Source: an uncultured Rhizobiaceae group bacterium | GTDB taxonomy: Bacteria > Pseudomonadota > Alphaproteobacteria > Rhizobiales > Rhizobiaceae | Assembly (NCBI GenBank): GCA_947501445.1 | Contig: CANMVS010000003.1 | Span: 434,001 to 498,000 of the forward strand | Direction of reading: 5' to 3' | DNA length: 64,000 bases | Shown here: positions 36,464-45,647 of the stretch, piece by piece | How positions within the stretch are numbered: position 1 is the first letter of the stretch | Layout of the letters: each line of letters starts with the position of its first letter | Made by a program: the position numbers and the translations under genes | The notes under the pieces: generated by a model | Databases searched by the model: none | Told to the model about the DNA's origin: nothing | Seen by the model: the letters and a program-made list of their open reading frames with translations, nothing else

Positions 36464-37522
36464 AACGCGCTGACCCGTTTCCGCATCAAACAGATGCAGG
36501 GCCTGTGGCGGCAAATGTGCAAAGATATTGTCACTATCAATCGGATGCTCATTATCCAGATGCGCAATGAATGGCGTGCTGCCGATCATTGTGTGCAACA
36601 GGCGACCAGCCCCCAGTTCCTCCAGAAAATCGATCTTGATCGCGACTGTGTTCTGCGAAGCCTCCGTGCGGATCTCCACATTCTCAGGGCGAATGCCAAC
36701 CTGAACTTTGCCGGTCGTCTTTAGCGCATGGTCAATGGTCAGCTGACCAAGGTCCGCAACCTCGACACCGCCATTGCCATTGTATTTCCCATCCAGAATA
36801 TTCATGGGCGGTGCGCCCATGAAACTGGCGACGAATATGCTGGCAGGTTTGTGGTAAATTTCCGAAGGCGTACCAATTTGCTCAATGCGCCCGGTGTTGA
36901 GAACAGCGATCTTGTCAGCCATGGTCATGGCTTCAATCTGATCATGGGTCACATAGATGGATGTCACATCTAGCTCGCGCTGCAATTTACGTATTTCGAT
37001 CCGCATCTGGTTGCGCAATTTGGCATCCAGATTTGACAGCGGTTCGTCAAACAGAAAGAGCGAAGGATCGCGAACAATAGCGCGACCCATGGCAACACGC
37101 TGACGCTGTCCGCCGGATAGCTGGCTGGGACGACGATGCAGAAACTCCTCGATATGCAATAATTTGGCGGCCTTGGAGACCGCAGTTTCTATATCAGGTT
37201 TTGATCGTCCGCGGTTCTTCAGGCCATAGGCCATATTCTGATAGACGGACATATGCGGATAAAGAGCATAGTTCTGGAACACCATGGCAATGTCCCGCTC
37301 GGCCGGGTCAAGATCATTGACGACCCGGTCTCCAATCGAGATGGTACCATCGGTAATCTCTTCCAGTCCGGCAATCATGCGCAACAGTGTTGATTTACCG
37401 CAACCTGATGGCCCAACCAGAACAATGAACTCGCCATGGGCGATGTCCAGGCTGGAGGGAGATAGTGCTTCTGTTCCGTTTGGGTAAACCTTGCGGACTT
37501 TGTCAATGACAACTTTGGTCAT
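36461..37522 (-). CDS. ugpC: sn-glycerol-3-phosphate ABC transporter ATPase
   Basis: 353 residues, MalK/UgpC type. Walker A is [19 protein letters not shown], signature [17 protein letters not shown], Walker [13 protein letters not shown], switch His in [11 protein letters not shown], followed by the TOBE-type regulatory domain ([13 protein letters not shown]). It energises the two permeases encoded just upstream. As the last gene of ugpBAEC it ends at the dispersed element, which provides its TAG. This ATPase type can serve several sugar transporters. Confidence 0.85.
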   Translation of the reverse strand: MTKVVIDKVRKVYPNGTEALSPSSLDIAHGEFIVLVGPSGCGKSTLLRMIAGLEEITDGTISIGDRVVNDLDPAERDIAMVFQNYALYPHMSVYQNMAYGLKNRGRSKPDIETAVSKAAKLLHIEEFLHRRPSQLSGGQRQRVAMGRAIVRDPSLFLFDEPLSNLDAKLRNQMRIEIRKLQRELDVTSIYVTHDQIEAMTMADKIAVLNTGRIEQIGTPSEIYHKPASIFVASFMGAPPMNILDGKYNGNGGVEVADLGQLTIDHALKTTGKVQVGIRPENVEIRTEASQNTVAIKIDFLEELGAGRLLHTMIGSTPFIAHLDNEHPIDSDNIFAHLPPQALHLFDAETGQRV

Positions 37523-37531
37523 TCATTTCAC

Positions 37532-38452
37532 CTATTTATCGGATTCAACAAGGCCCTTGACGAACCATCTTTGAAAGAAAACTACGATCAGGACGGGAGG
37601 GAGCATGGCGATAATTGCCAGTGCCATAGCCTCTCCATAATCAGGAATCTGGGACCCGATAAATACCTGCATGATTTGGGATATGCCGCGTACCAGCGTG
37701 AAGAAACGTTCATCGGTTGTCATCATGGTTGGCCACAAATACTGGTTCCAGCCAAATACAAACATAATGATGAAGATTGCAGCAATCATGGTTTTGGAGA
37801 GCGGAATAAGGATATCGAAAAAGAATTTGACCGGCCCCGCACCATCGATACGTGCAGCTTCTATCAGTTCATCAGGAATGGATTTGAAGAACTGGCGAAA
37901 GAAGAAGGTTCCGGTGGCAGACGCTATCAGCGGCACAATCAGCCCGGTATAGGTATTGAGCAGGCCAAGGCTTTGCACAATCTCGTAGGACGGCAGAATG
38001 CGCACCTCAAGTGGCAGGAGCAGGGTTGTAAATATCAGCCAGAATGCCAGTGTCGCAAAGCGAAAACGGAAATAGACAATGGCATAGGCAGCCAGCATGG
38101 AGATTATGATTTTGCCGACAGCAAATCCGATTCCAAGAATGAAAGAATTGCCCAGCATACGCATACCATCCACCGATTTGGTAAAGCCGCCCGGCACAAG
38201 CATGGCGTTGTAGTAGTTGGCAGCAAGTTCATCGCCTATCGACATCTGAAGCCCGCCGGAATGGACCGTCGCATTGTCGTGACTGGACGTTAAAAACGCC
38301 GCAACGACCGGCATCAGCATGAACAATGATCCGATGATCAGGATCAGGTGGTCGGAAACCACGCTCCACTTGAACGGTCTTTTGCGTGCTGGTGACACTT
38401 TGGCCGCTGTTGTGGAACTGGCATTATCCAATGACATATCAGTGGTGCTCAT
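37532..38452 (-). CDS. ugpE: sn-glycerol-3-phosphate ABC transporter permease
   Basis: 306 residues, six helices after a cytoplasmic N-terminal extension of about 25 residues. The coupling EAA motif is EAARIDGAGPVKFFFDILIPL. The segment STSSHDN...GEQ-like periplasmic loop and FGWNQYLWPTMMTTDERFFTLVRGI are typical of UgpE. It forms the channel with UgpA. It lies nine bases before ugpC and nine after ugpA. A close homologue, without partners, is encoded divergently at 40957. Confidence 0.85.
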   Translation of the reverse strand: MSTTDMSLDNASSTTAAKVSPARKRPFKWSVVSDHLILIIGSLFMLMPVVAAFLTSSHDNATVHSGGLQMSIGDELAANYYNAMLVPGGFTKSVDGMRMLGNSFILGIGFAVGKIIISMLAAYAIVYFRFRFATLAFWLIFTTLLLPLEVRILPSYEIVQSLGLLNTYTGLIVPLIASATGTFFFRQFFKSIPDELIEAARIDGAGPVKFFFDILIPLSKTMIAAIFIIMFVFGWNQYLWPTMMTTDERFFTLVRGISQIMQVFIGSQIPDYGEAMALAIIAMLPPVLIVVFFQRWFVKGLVESDK

Positions 38453-38461
38453 ATCGCCGCC

Positions 38462-39343
38462 TCAACTATAGTGGACACGTCGTTCGATCATGCGGAACTG
38501 GAATACCGTCAAAATCAGAACGAGGACCATCAGGATGACAGACTGGGCAGATGACCCGCCTAGATCATTGCCGCGGAAACCATCAAGGAAGACCTTGTAG
38601 ACAAGCGTTACCGGATTATTGCCGGGCTCGCCTTTCAGCACGACGTCAATGACACCGAATGTATCGAACAGCGAATAGGTAATATTGATGATCAGGAGGA
38701 AGAAACCGGTTGGTGCCAGCAGCGGGAATGTAATCGTCCAGAACCGTCGCAATGTGGATTTGCAATCGATGGAGGCTGCCTCCTGAACAGATTTTGGAAT
38801 GCCTTGAAGTCCTGACAGGAAAAAGATGAAATTGACCGGAATTTGCTTCCAGATGGATATGGTGATCATTGCAAATGCGGTGTCAAAGCGGTTGACGCCC
38901 AGTTTGAAATCCCACCCGATCGTTCTGAAAAACTCTGTTATCGGGCCGACAAGATTGTCAAACAACATGATGCCGATCAGTCCGGCAACAGGTGGTGCAA
39001 TCGCATATACCCACATCAGAAGTGTTTTATACGTCGATGCGCCACGCAGCACGCGGTCGGCTGTCACAGCCAGCAACAGCGCTGTTGCAAGGGAGAAAAA
39101 AGTAACCAGAACCGAGAATATCACGGTAAATCGCGCCGTGGCGACATAGTCGGACCGTAAGACCATATCCTTGAAATTATCGAGACCGACAAAGGTTGAA
39201 GAAAAACCAAACGGGTCTTCAAGATAAAAGGACGAACGGATGGCTTCTGCTGCTGGCCAGTAGAAGAATATGACCACAATGGATAGCTGTGGCAGCAACA
39301 GCAGATAGGGATAGAGTGGTGAACGGAATTGAGATTTCTTCAT
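38462..39343 (-). CDS. ugpA: sn-glycerol-3-phosphate ABC transporter permease
   Basis: 293 residues with six helices; N-terminal SPLYPYLLLLPQLSIVVIFFYWPAAEAIRSS matches UgpA. The EAA loop is QEAASIDCKSTLRRFWTITFPLLAPTG. The protein partners UgpE in the inner membrane. The ATG at 39343 is preferred, but a TTG at 39361 (six residues more) is possible and neither has a strong ribosome site. The gap to ugpB holds a GC-rich hairpin. Confidence 0.85.
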   Translation of the reverse strand: MKKSQFRSPLYPYLLLLPQLSIVVIFFYWPAAEAIRSSFYLEDPFGFSSTFVGLDNFKDMVLRSDYVATARFTVIFSVLVTFFSLATALLLAVTADRVLRGASTYKTLLMWVYAIAPPVAGLIGIMLFDNLVGPITEFFRTIGWDFKLGVNRFDTAFAMITISIWKQIPVNFIFFLSGLQGIPKSVQEAASIDCKSTLRRFWTITFPLLAPTGFFLLIINITYSLFDTFGVIDVVLKGEPGNNPVTLVYKVFLDGFRGNDLGGSSAQSVILMVLVLILTVFQFRMIERRVHYS

Positions 39344-39370
39344 GCGATCGTACAGCCCCAAATAGAATAC

Positions 39371-39391
39371 GGGGCGCGTTCTACGCGCCCC
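39371..39391 (-). promoter_or_regulatory. intercistronic hairpin between ugpB and ugpA
   Basis: A perfect 9-bp stem, GGGGCGCGT with ACGCGCCCC, and a 3-base loop, just after the ugpB stop. There is no T-run on the leftward transcript. Such hairpins after binding-protein genes usually protect the upstream message and cause partial termination, giving more binding protein than permease. Confidence 0.75.
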
Positions 39392-39404
39392 GCACCATCA
39401 GTAT

Positions 39405-40718
39405 TTAATTGCCCATTGTCTTTGAGAAACGATCAAGCAGATTGTTCGATTCTTCTTCAATGGTTTCAAAAGCGGCGTCAACAGTCTTCTCGCCAGCAAA
39501 GATTTTGCCGTATTCGCGGTTCATGACGTCACGAACCTGAACGTAGAAGCCGAGACGATAGCCCTTGGTCCACTCACCGGCAGGCAATGAAAGCTGTTTG
39601 ATGCCGATTTCAGCCTGTGGTGTTTCCTTGTAGTAGCCGTCTTTCTTGGCCAGGTCATAGGCAGCCGTGGTGATCGGCACATAACCTGTTTCCTTGTGCC
39701 AGAAATACTGGATTTCAGGCGATGTCAGGAATTTGAAGAACTGCGCAACCGCTTCGTTTTCTTCCTTTGGATGGCCCGACATGGCAAAAAGGGCAGCACC
39801 ACCGATGAAGGTCTGTTTTGGATCCTTGGTGATGGACTCCCAGTAAGGAAGATATGTTGCGGAGAACGGGAACTTGGCAGAAGCCTTGACGCCGCCAAAT
39901 GAACCCGATGAGCCGAGCCACATGGCAACCTGGCCTTCATTGAATGGTTTCTGATTGTCAGTCCAACCGGTTCCATACCAGCCGAACATGCCATTGTCAT
40001 ACCATTCCTTGACCGCTGTGAAGTGGCCCTTGATTGGGCTTTCGGTCAATAGCATGACGGGGGTGCCGGATTCATAACCATTGGCGCGGGTAGCGAATTC
40101 AAGATTGTGGCGTGAATAGAAGTTCTCGGTGAAAATCCATGGCAGGTGAGACTGCGAAAGCGGCACATAACCGGCTTCTTTCAGCTTTGGTGCCGTCACG
40201 GACTGGAACTCTTCCCAGGTCTTTGGTGCCGTAACACCGGCTTTTTTCAGCGCATCCTCATTGTAGTAAAGGATAGGCGTTGATGAATTGAACGGCATGC
40301 CGATCATCGTGCCATCGGAATCGGCATAGAAATAACGAACACCTGAAATGTAATCTTCGATGTTAAAGGGAACACCATTATCGTTCATCAGGTCCTGTGC
40401 AGGAATAACCGCGCCCTTGGCGCCGATCAGCGTTGCTGCACCGGCATCAAAAACCTGAATGACATTTGGCTGTTCACCACCGCGGAATGCAGCAATGCCA
40501 GCAGTCATTGTCTCTTCGTATGTGCCTTTGAAGACAGGTGTGATTTTGTAGTCAGACTGTGACGCATTGAATTTTTCAGCAATTTCATTGACGGTTTCGC
40601 CAAGTTGTCCACCCATGGCGTGCCACCAGGTGATGTCCGTTGCGGCAAGTGCCGGTAGTGAGATAGTTGCCGTCATGGCTGTGGCCATGGCACCGGCGAA
40701 TAGATTGCGAATTGTCAT
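39405..40718 (-). CDS. ugpB: sn-glycerol-3-phosphate-binding periplasmic protein
   Basis: 437 residues, signal peptide MTIRNLFAGAMATAMTATISLPALAA. The mature protein starts TDITWWHAMGGQLGETVNEIAEKFN and has KGTYEETMTAGIAAFRGGEQPNVIQVFDAG, GMPFNSSTPILYYNEDALKKAGV and WLGSSGSFGG, the UgpB pattern for glycerol-3-phosphate and its diesters. It is the first gene of ugpBAEC. A PHO box about 104 bases upstream indicates induction by phosphate starvation through PhoB, which supports the substrate. Confidence 0.9.
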   Translation of the reverse strand: MTIRNLFAGAMATAMTATISLPALAATDITWWHAMGGQLGETVNEIAEKFNASQSDYKITPVFKGTYEETMTAGIAAFRGGEQPNVIQVFDAGAATLIGAKGAVIPAQDLMNDNGVPFNIEDYISGVRYFYADSDGTMIGMPFNSSTPILYYNEDALKKAGVTAPKTWEEFQSVTAPKLKEAGYVPLSQSHLPWIFTENFYSRHNLEFATRANGYESGTPVMLLTESPIKGHFTAVKEWYDNGMFGWYGTGWTDNQKPFNEGQVAMWLGSSGSFGGVKASAKFPFSATYLPYWESITKDPKQTFIGGAALFAMSGHPKEENEAVAQFFKFLTSPEIQYFWHKETGYVPITTAAYDLAKKDGYYKETPQAEIGIKQLSLPAGEWTKGYRLGFYVQVRDVMNREYGKIFAGEKTVDAAFETIEEESNNLLDRFSKTMGN

Positions 40719-40821
40719 AAATTCGGCTCCCCAGAATTGAACGAAATGACCCCGATACGGCGCGGATTACTACCGGCCGGTCGCGGTCGACGGAAACTAG
40801 GCTATGGCAAGTAACACGCAG

Positions 40822-40850
40822 ATGTCAAAAAAATGAAGTATTTATGACAG
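40822..40850 (-). promoter_or_regulatory. PHO box upstream of ugpB
   Basis: On the minus strand the sequence reads CTGTCAT-AAAT-ACTTCAT (40850-40833). The first 11 bases equal the PhoB consensus and the second half matches 4 of 7. A third 7-mer, TTGACAT (40828-40822), follows with the same 4-base spacing. This is the geometry of PhoB sites (7-bp direct repeats, 11-bp period) and it is oriented toward ugpB. Confidence 0.75.
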
Positions 40851-40956
40851 AAAAAAATGTCAAAACGAAAATTTCAATCCGTGATAAATGGGTATGATGT
40901 CATCTGGATTCTGTGAATCACACGCCCTGTCGAACATCTGTGGAACCAATTTTGCT

Positions 40957-41790
40957 ATGACAAGAAAAGTCAAAATGACGGCGATCATTGACCATATGGT
41001 GCTGGTAGCAGGCTCAATGTTCATGCTATTGCCGGTTGCAGCCATATTTCTGACGTCAACGCATGAGAATTCGGTTATTTCCCAAGACGGAATACAGATG
41101 AGTTGGGGGGGGGAGTTTACCCGTGTTTACAGTCAGGTGATGACGGCAAAGGCGGGCTTCAGCCAAACCATTACCGCCGGTGGAATGGCCCTGAATTCAA
41201 CGATTCTGGCACTTGGTTTTGCACTGGGCAAATGTGTATTGTCCGTGCTGTCTGCGTTTGCGCTCGTATACTTTCGTTTGCGTTTCGCTTCTTTTCTTTT
41301 CTGGATGATATTTGCAACGCTTTTGCTGCCCATTGAGACCCGTATTCTGCCCAGTTTCATGGTTGTGCATACGCTTGGTTTGCTCAATACCTATACCGGT
41401 CTGATCCTACCTCTATTGGCGGCGGCTGTGGGCACATTTTTCTTCCGGCAGTTTTTCAAAACCATTCCCGATGCCTTGCATGAAGCAGCGCGAATCGATG
41501 GTGCCGGCCCGACACGTTTTCTTGTGGATATCCTGTTGCCACTATCATGGCCAATGGTGCTGGCGCTGTTTGCGGTCACATTTGTTCTGGGGTGGAACCA
41601 GTATCTGTGGCCACTGATGATCACCACCACCGGTGAGGGGTACTTCACCCTGGTACGTGGCATTGAGCGTTTTGGCACCCAGTCAAACTACGGCATGGCG
41701 CTTGCCATCATTGCGATGTTGCCGCCGGTGATTGTAGTGATTGTGCTGCAAAAGTGGCTTGTGAAAGGGCTTGTTGGCGGAGAGAAATGA
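40957..41790 (+). CDS. orphan UgpE-like ABC permease
   Basis: 277 residues, closely similar to the UgpE encoded nearby: DHMVLVAGSMFMLLPVAAIFLTSTHEN, VYFRLRFASFLFWMIFATLLLPIETRILPSFMVV, the EAA loop EAARIDGAGPTRFLVDILLPLSWPM and LGWNQYLWPLMITTTGEGYFTLVRGI. It lacks the N-terminal extension of UgpE. No other transporter subunit is encoded beside it; it points away from ugpB and would share the intergenic region with the PHO box. It may replace UgpE in the complex under some conditions or be a decaying duplicate, though the frame is intact. ATG at 40957 was chosen over 40888 on protein shape. Confidence 0.8.
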   Translation: MTRKVKMTAIIDHMVLVAGSMFMLLPVAAIFLTSTHENSVISQDGIQMSWGGEFTRVYSQVMTAKAGFSQTITAGGMALNSTILALGFALGKCVLSVLSAFALVYFRLRFASFLFWMIFATLLLPIETRILPSFMVVHTLGLLNTYTGLILPLLAAAVGTFFFRQFFKTIPDALHEAARIDGAGPTRFLVDILLPLSWPMVLALFAVTFVLGWNQYLWPLMITTTGEGYFTLVRGIERFGTQSNYGMALAIIAMLPPVIVVIVLQKWLVKGLVGGEK

Positions 41791-41834
41791 CAATCGCCCT
41801 TCGTTTCAGTTCCGGTGAATGAATGCCACGCCTG

Positions 41835-42788
41835 TCATTTGATTGCCTGGGGGTTGATCGGGGATCCGGCACCACCTGGCAGATGTAAAGGCGGAGCCGT
41901 GAAGAAAAACTCATAGACACCATCGTCAGCACAGTCTTCTGCCAATTCCTTCAGATAGAAGATTTCGCCCATCGAGATGCCAATGGCCGGAATGACAACC
42001 CAGTGCCAGGGCTGCACGGCTTCCTGCGTTTCATTGGGACGCACTTCGCAGCCCCAGGTATCAGCACAGATGGCTGCAATATCCCTTTCGCGGATCCAAT
42101 AGGCTGTTTCAAATGCCAGTCCCGGTGCATCGCCGCCCGCATATCCGCTCCAGTCACCCTTTGCCAGGCACCGCTCCTGATGACCTGTTCGCACCAGGAC
42201 GAAATCGCCTTTGCGCACCTCCACGCCTTGCGCCTGTGCACAGGCATTCAAATCGTCGTTGGTAATCGGGTAGCCATCATCCAGTGATGTCACGCCCTTA
42301 TGGCGGGCGATATCCAGCAACACGCCACGGCCGACCATTTTGTCGCGCACATTCTCGATGCCCAGAGACGCGGCACCCTGGACGGTGACATCGCTCGCCG
42401 GATAGCCATTGTACATCTTGTCATCCAGAAAAATATGGCTGAGCGCATCCCATTGAGTGGATGCCTGGCAGGGCATGTTGATCGCATCATCCGCGTAACG
42501 AAGATAGGCGGTGCCGTCACCATCCTGTTTTCCGGCAGCTGCATCCGTCCCTGTTGCCAGCATCTGGTGTATGGGATTCCAGCGACCGCCAAAAAGACCG
42601 GACTGGATTGGCTCTTTCAGTGACAGGCCAAGCGAGAAAACCTGTCCCTTGCGGATCAGACCTGCAGCATTGACTATGTCCTGCGGTTCGATGTTGTTCA
42701 GCGTGCCAATCTGATCATCCTTGCCCCAGCGCCCCCAGTTGGAAAGCTCCTTGGCGGCCTTGTAAATCGTATCCCTTCGAAAAGCCAT
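41835..42788 (-). CDS. cyclase-family metal-dependent hydrolase (kynurenine formamidase/isatin hydrolase fold)
   Basis: 317 residues of the Cyclase family (PF04199). The metal region reads STQWDALSHIFLDDKMYNGY, where many members have GTHxD; Gln in place of the first His is shared by a large subgroup of this family as far as I know. DFVLVRTGHQERC and the Trp/His-containing C-terminal region WHWVVIPAIGISMGEIFYLKELAEDC complete the site. Family members open cyclic amides or esters (isatin hydrolase) or deformylate kynurenine. It is divergent from the flavin monooxygenase gene over two palindromes, so it belongs to the catabolic island. Substrate unknown. Confidence 0.8.
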   Translation of the reverse strand: MAFRRDTIYKAAKELSNWGRWGKDDQIGTLNNIEPQDIVNAAGLIRKGQVFSLGLSLKEPIQSGLFGGRWNPIHQMLATGTDAAAGKQDGDGTAYLRYADDAINMPCQASTQWDALSHIFLDDKMYNGYPASDVTVQGAASLGIENVRDKMVGRGVLLDIARHKGVTSLDDGYPITNDDLNACAQAQGVEVRKGDFVLVRTGHQERCLAKGDWSGYAGGDAPGLAFETAYWIRERDIAAICADTWGCEVRPNETQEAVQPWHWVVIPAIGISMGEIFYLKELAEDCADDGVYEFFFTAPPLHLPGGAGSPINPQAIK

Positions 42789-42825
42789 AACACCACCTTT
42801 GCGTCAGATTATTTATGTGAAATTG

Positions 42826-42841
42826 TTTATCGATCGATAAA
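42826..42841. promoter_or_regulatory. island operator, perfect palindrome TTTATCGATCGATAAA
   Basis: A perfect 16-bp palindrome 38 bases upstream of the cyclase-family gene. Close versions occur at 42933, 46161 and 56602, each in a promoter region of the island. TetR-type size and symmetry; the likely protein is the TetR encoded at 44436. Confidence 0.8.
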
Positions 42842-42932
42842 ATAAGCAGCAGGGGATGTCAAATATTTGGTTGATCAAAGCAATCAGTCACACTTGGCAA
42901 ACACTATTGGCAGCAAAGGTGTAATCTGTTAA

Positions 42933-42946
42933 TTATCGTTCGATAA
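42933..42946. promoter_or_regulatory. island operator, second copy (TTATCGTTCGATAA)
   Basis: Differs by one base from the inner 14 bases of the perfect site. It lies 31 bases upstream of the flavin monooxygenase ATG and so would control the rightward promoter of this divergent pair. Confidence 0.75.
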
Positions 42947-42976
42947 ATATTATATTGCACCAAACAATCGGGCCCC

Positions 42977-44179
42977 ATGGAAACGGATACAAGCGGCGAC
43001 AAACACAAACGGACCGTACTGGCCCTGCGCAGTATAGAACTATATTCGGCTGCTCTGTCCGCAGCAGCTGATCAAACCGAAGAAATGCGCCGCTTACCGC
43101 AGGAGACGGAAACCTGGTTACATGAAGCCGGGTTGTTCAAAATCCTTCAGCCTGAACGTCTGGGTGGCTTTGAGCTGGATTATGTGGCTTTGGTCGATAT
43201 TTGTGAGGCACTGGCAAGAGCTGATGCATCTGTGGCGTGGAATGTCGCCAATCTTTCCAGCCATCACTGGATGCTTGGTATGTTTCCGCCGGCGGCACAG
43301 TCGGCGGTGTGGGACAATAATCCCGATGCGTTGATTGCCTCTTCTTTTATTTTCCCTGCAGGCAAGGCTTCACCCGAAGAGGGCGGCTATCGTCTGACCG
43401 GCCGCTGGCCCTTTTGCTCGGGCGTTGATCCCAGCAGCTGGAACATGCTGGGTGCTGTGGTGGCGTCACAAGTGGATGGTGATCCACCGGAATACAGAAT
43501 TTTTCTTGTGCCAAGGCATCACTATGAAATTCAGGACACCTGGTTTGCCACCGGATTGAAAGGCACCGGATCAAAGGACGTTGAGGTCAAAGATGTCTTT
43601 GTTTCTCAGGACATGACACTCGGCGTTGGTGAAATATCAGGCGGTGCCACGCCGGGGTCACAGACAAATGGCAGTGCGCTCTACCGGTTGCCTGTTTTTG
43701 CCCTGTTCCCATTTGTTCTATCGGGGTGTGCTTTGGGCAACGCGCAGGCCTGTCTCGATGATTTTGTCCAATGGACCGGCCAGCGGGCATCCAAATACAG
43801 TGGAACGCAACTTTCACAATTGCAGTCAGTCCGCATACATATTGCAGCCGCTGGTGCCAGAATTGACGCCGCGCGGCGGATCATGCGCGGTATTTGCATC
43901 GAAGCGATGCAGGATGCGCAAAACAACCATGTTCCCGATCTTTTGACCAAGACGCGCTACCGGCGGGACGGAGCGTTTGCCGTTGGCCTTTGTACCGAGG
44001 CTGTCGATGGCCTGTTTTCTGCCAGCGGCGCCGGTGCACTTTATACCGGGCGGCGGTTGCAGCGGCAGTTTCGCGATGCCCATGCGATTAACGCTCACAT
44101 AGCATTCAATTTTGATGCGGCGGGTAGTAATAACGGTTCGGTGGAACTCGGCCTTGCCTCCGACAATCCTACGCTATAG
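42977..44179 (+). CDS. acyl-CoA dehydrogenase-fold flavin monooxygenase (group D)
   Basis: 400 residues with the acyl-CoA dehydrogenase fold. The segments GRWPFCSGVDPSSWNMLGAVV and GTGSKDVEVKDVFV are characteristic of two-component flavin monooxygenases (HpaB/HsaA/IacA/DszC group), not of true dehydrogenases, and the catalytic Glu of acyl-CoA dehydrogenases is not evident. Such enzymes hydroxylate aromatic rings or heteroatoms using reduced flavin from a separate reductase. No flavin reductase gene is present nearby. Two island operators lie upstream. A role in attacking an aromatic or heterocyclic substrate is inferred. Confidence 0.75.
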   Translation: METDTSGDKHKRTVLALRSIELYSAALSAAADQTEEMRRLPQETETWLHEAGLFKILQPERLGGFELDYVALVDICEALARADASVAWNVANLSSHHWMLGMFPPAAQSAVWDNNPDALIASSFIFPAGKASPEEGGYRLTGRWPFCSGVDPSSWNMLGAVVASQVDGDPPEYRIFLVPRHHYEIQDTWFATGLKGTGSKDVEVKDVFVSQDMTLGVGEISGGATPGSQTNGSALYRLPVFALFPFVLSGCALGNAQACLDDFVQWTGQRASKYSGTQLSQLQSVRIHIAAAGARIDAARRIMRGICIEAMQDAQNNHVPDLLTKTRYRRDGAFAVGLCTEAVDGLFSASGAGALYTGRRLQRQFRDAHAINAHIAFNFDAAGSNNGSVELGLASDNPTL

Positions 44180-44265
44180 GCACTGTTTTTCGGTCTTGCG
44201 GCAATGCTGATCTGTTTTGCGTGATATGGAGTATATTATTGTGCCGATCCACACGCGACGCAGCT

Positions 44266-44368
44266 AAGCCGTTTCACTGCTTGTCAGAAGCGGGACAACG
44301 GTGTCGGCCGTTGATTTTGTTGATGCAGTCAGGTTTTGCCGATTCCGTCAAAACCTGAATTGCTCTAA
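44266..44368 (-). repeat. dispersed two-hairpin extragenic element, copy 4 (inverted)
   Basis: Full-length copy on the minus strand: GCCGTTTCACTGCTTGTCAG (damaged hairpin 2), GGGACAACGGTGTCGGCC, TTGATTTTGTTGATGCA, then hairpin 1 (CAGGTTTTGCC / CAAAACCTG). It lies between the monooxygenase and TetR genes. An open frame running from its GTG at 44301 into TetR is an artefact of the element. Confidence 0.85.
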
Positions 44369-44435
44369 TGTGCAGCTAAATTCGGGGCCAGGCACCACAA
44401 TCATCCCTGCTGGTGGGGTGTTGGAAGGGGATTAC

Positions 44436-45089
44436 ATGAGCGAGATGTCACAAAGTCGGCCACGCAAAAAGCGTTTGTCTTCGGCTGAAAGACGTCAGGA
44501 GTTCATAACAAAGGCCATCGAGTTTTTTTCCGAAGAAGGTTTTGAAAGCAGTACACGGGAACTGGCCCGTCGACTGGGTGTCACCCAGCCTCTTCTTTAT
44601 CGCTATTTTCCCAGCAAGGACGATCTGATCAAGGAAGTTTATCAGACGGTTTATCTCAATCGCTGGCAACCGGAATGGGATACGCTGCTGTGTGACCGCT
44701 CCATTGCATTGAGGCCCCGTTTGCAAAAGTTCTATGAGGCCTACACGGACGCGATTTTTACCCGCGAGTGGTTGCGCATTTTTTTGTTTTCCGGATTAAA
44801 GGGTGTCGATATCAATCGCTGGTATGTAAGTCTGGTCAATGAGCGAATTCTCAATCGCATCGTCAATGAGTGTCGCCATGAGGCAGGCCTTGATGCGCGT
44901 AATCCACCAACCCCTGAAGAACAGGAGCTGGCGTGGGTCATGCACGGCGGAATTTTTTACTATGGCGTGCGCAAACACATTTATGAAGCGCCCGTTCTTG
45001 AAGATAAATCCCGGGTCATTGCCAATGCGCTTGATGTTTTTCTCGAGCGCATTCCGGCTTTTTTGGACGGCGATGCGACGGTCCGATAA
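44436..45089 (+). CDS. TetR family regulator, candidate master regulator of the island
   Basis: 217 residues from the ATG at 44436, which has GAAGGGG upstream. After a basic N-terminus (SRPRKKRLSSAERR) comes the helix-turn-helix SSTRELARRLGVTQPLLYRYFPSKDDLIKEVY. The C-terminal domain begins RWQPEWDTLLCDRS. It is the only regulator encoded between the operator-bearing promoters at 42.8, 46.2 and 56.6 kb, so it is the best candidate to bind TTTATCGATCGATAAA. No such site lies before its own gene, so it may not be autoregulated. Confidence 0.8.
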   Translation: MSEMSQSRPRKKRLSSAERRQEFITKAIEFFSEEGFESSTRELARRLGVTQPLLYRYFPSKDDLIKEVYQTVYLNRWQPEWDTLLCDRSIALRPRLQKFYEAYTDAIFTREWLRIFLFSGLKGVDINRWYVSLVNERILNRIVNECRHEAGLDARNPPTPEEQELAWVMHGGIFYYGVRKHIYEAPVLEDKSRVIANALDVFLERIPAFLDGDATVR

Positions 45090-45121
45090 CCGCCACACCG
45101 AGTGCCGCGGTGAACATTGCT

Positions 45122-45646
45122 CTATGGTGTCTTTGTGCCGCGGGCGGGATATTTGTTTTCTACCGCAAATGGGATTTTGGCGTACAAAAACTCCAGATCA
45201 GGACGTGCCCAGGGCATGTTGGATACATCGGCCAGGTACAATCTGCCGTCTGGCCTGACCCAGAATAAACCTGGCTCGCAGAATGTCTCTGCCTCGGCTT
45301 CCTTAATGGCTGTGGAAATATAAAGACCCCATTCAACAGCCGTTTCTTCGCTTAAACCATAGCCAATTGTCAGATTGGACAGCTCCCACTCATCAGCAGA
45401 TTTTTGTGCCAGATCTGCCGGGTTCATGGACAGTGCCAGGATATTGAAGCCTGCCGTCTCATAGGCCGAAGCCAGGCGGTTCAACGTGCCGAGATACGAT
45501 TTGCAGACGGGGCAATGATAGCCGCGGTAAAAAACAACCATGGAAAAGTTTTGCGGATTTTGCTCAGCAATGTTCCAGCCAGTGCCATCCAGCGTTTGAA
45601 CATTGAGTGCTGGAACTTTGGTGTCGGGTGTCAATTTGTTTGTCAT
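45122..45646 (-). CDS. peroxiredoxin-like (AhpC/TSA) protein
   Basis: 174 residues with a thioredoxin fold; VVFYRGYHCPVCKSYLGTL carries the CxxC-type site (Cys-Pro-Val-Cys) and EPGLFWVRPDGRLYLADVSNMPWARPD the C-terminal half. The CPVC motif is thioredoxin-like rather than the single peroxidatic TxxC of typical peroxiredoxins. The ATG at 45646 follows AAGGAC and overlaps the region of the OsmC stop (TGATATG), so both are coupled. It likely protects against peroxides made by the island's oxygenases and molybdenum enzyme. Confidence 0.8.
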   Translation of the reverse strand: MTNKLTPDTKVPALNVQTLDGTGWNIAEQNPQNFSMVVFYRGYHCPVCKSYLGTLNRLASAYETAGFNILALSMNPADLAQKSADEWELSNLTIGYGLSEETAVEWGLYISTAIKEAEAETFCEPGLFWVRPDGRLYLADVSNMPWARPDLEFLYAKIPFAVENKYPARGTKTP

Positions 45647-45647
45647 A

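Noticed and set aside
44301-44435. Extended N-terminus for the TetR gene beginning in the dispersed element
   Set aside because: It translates the repeat and has no TetR similarity; the ATG at 44436 has a good ribosome site.
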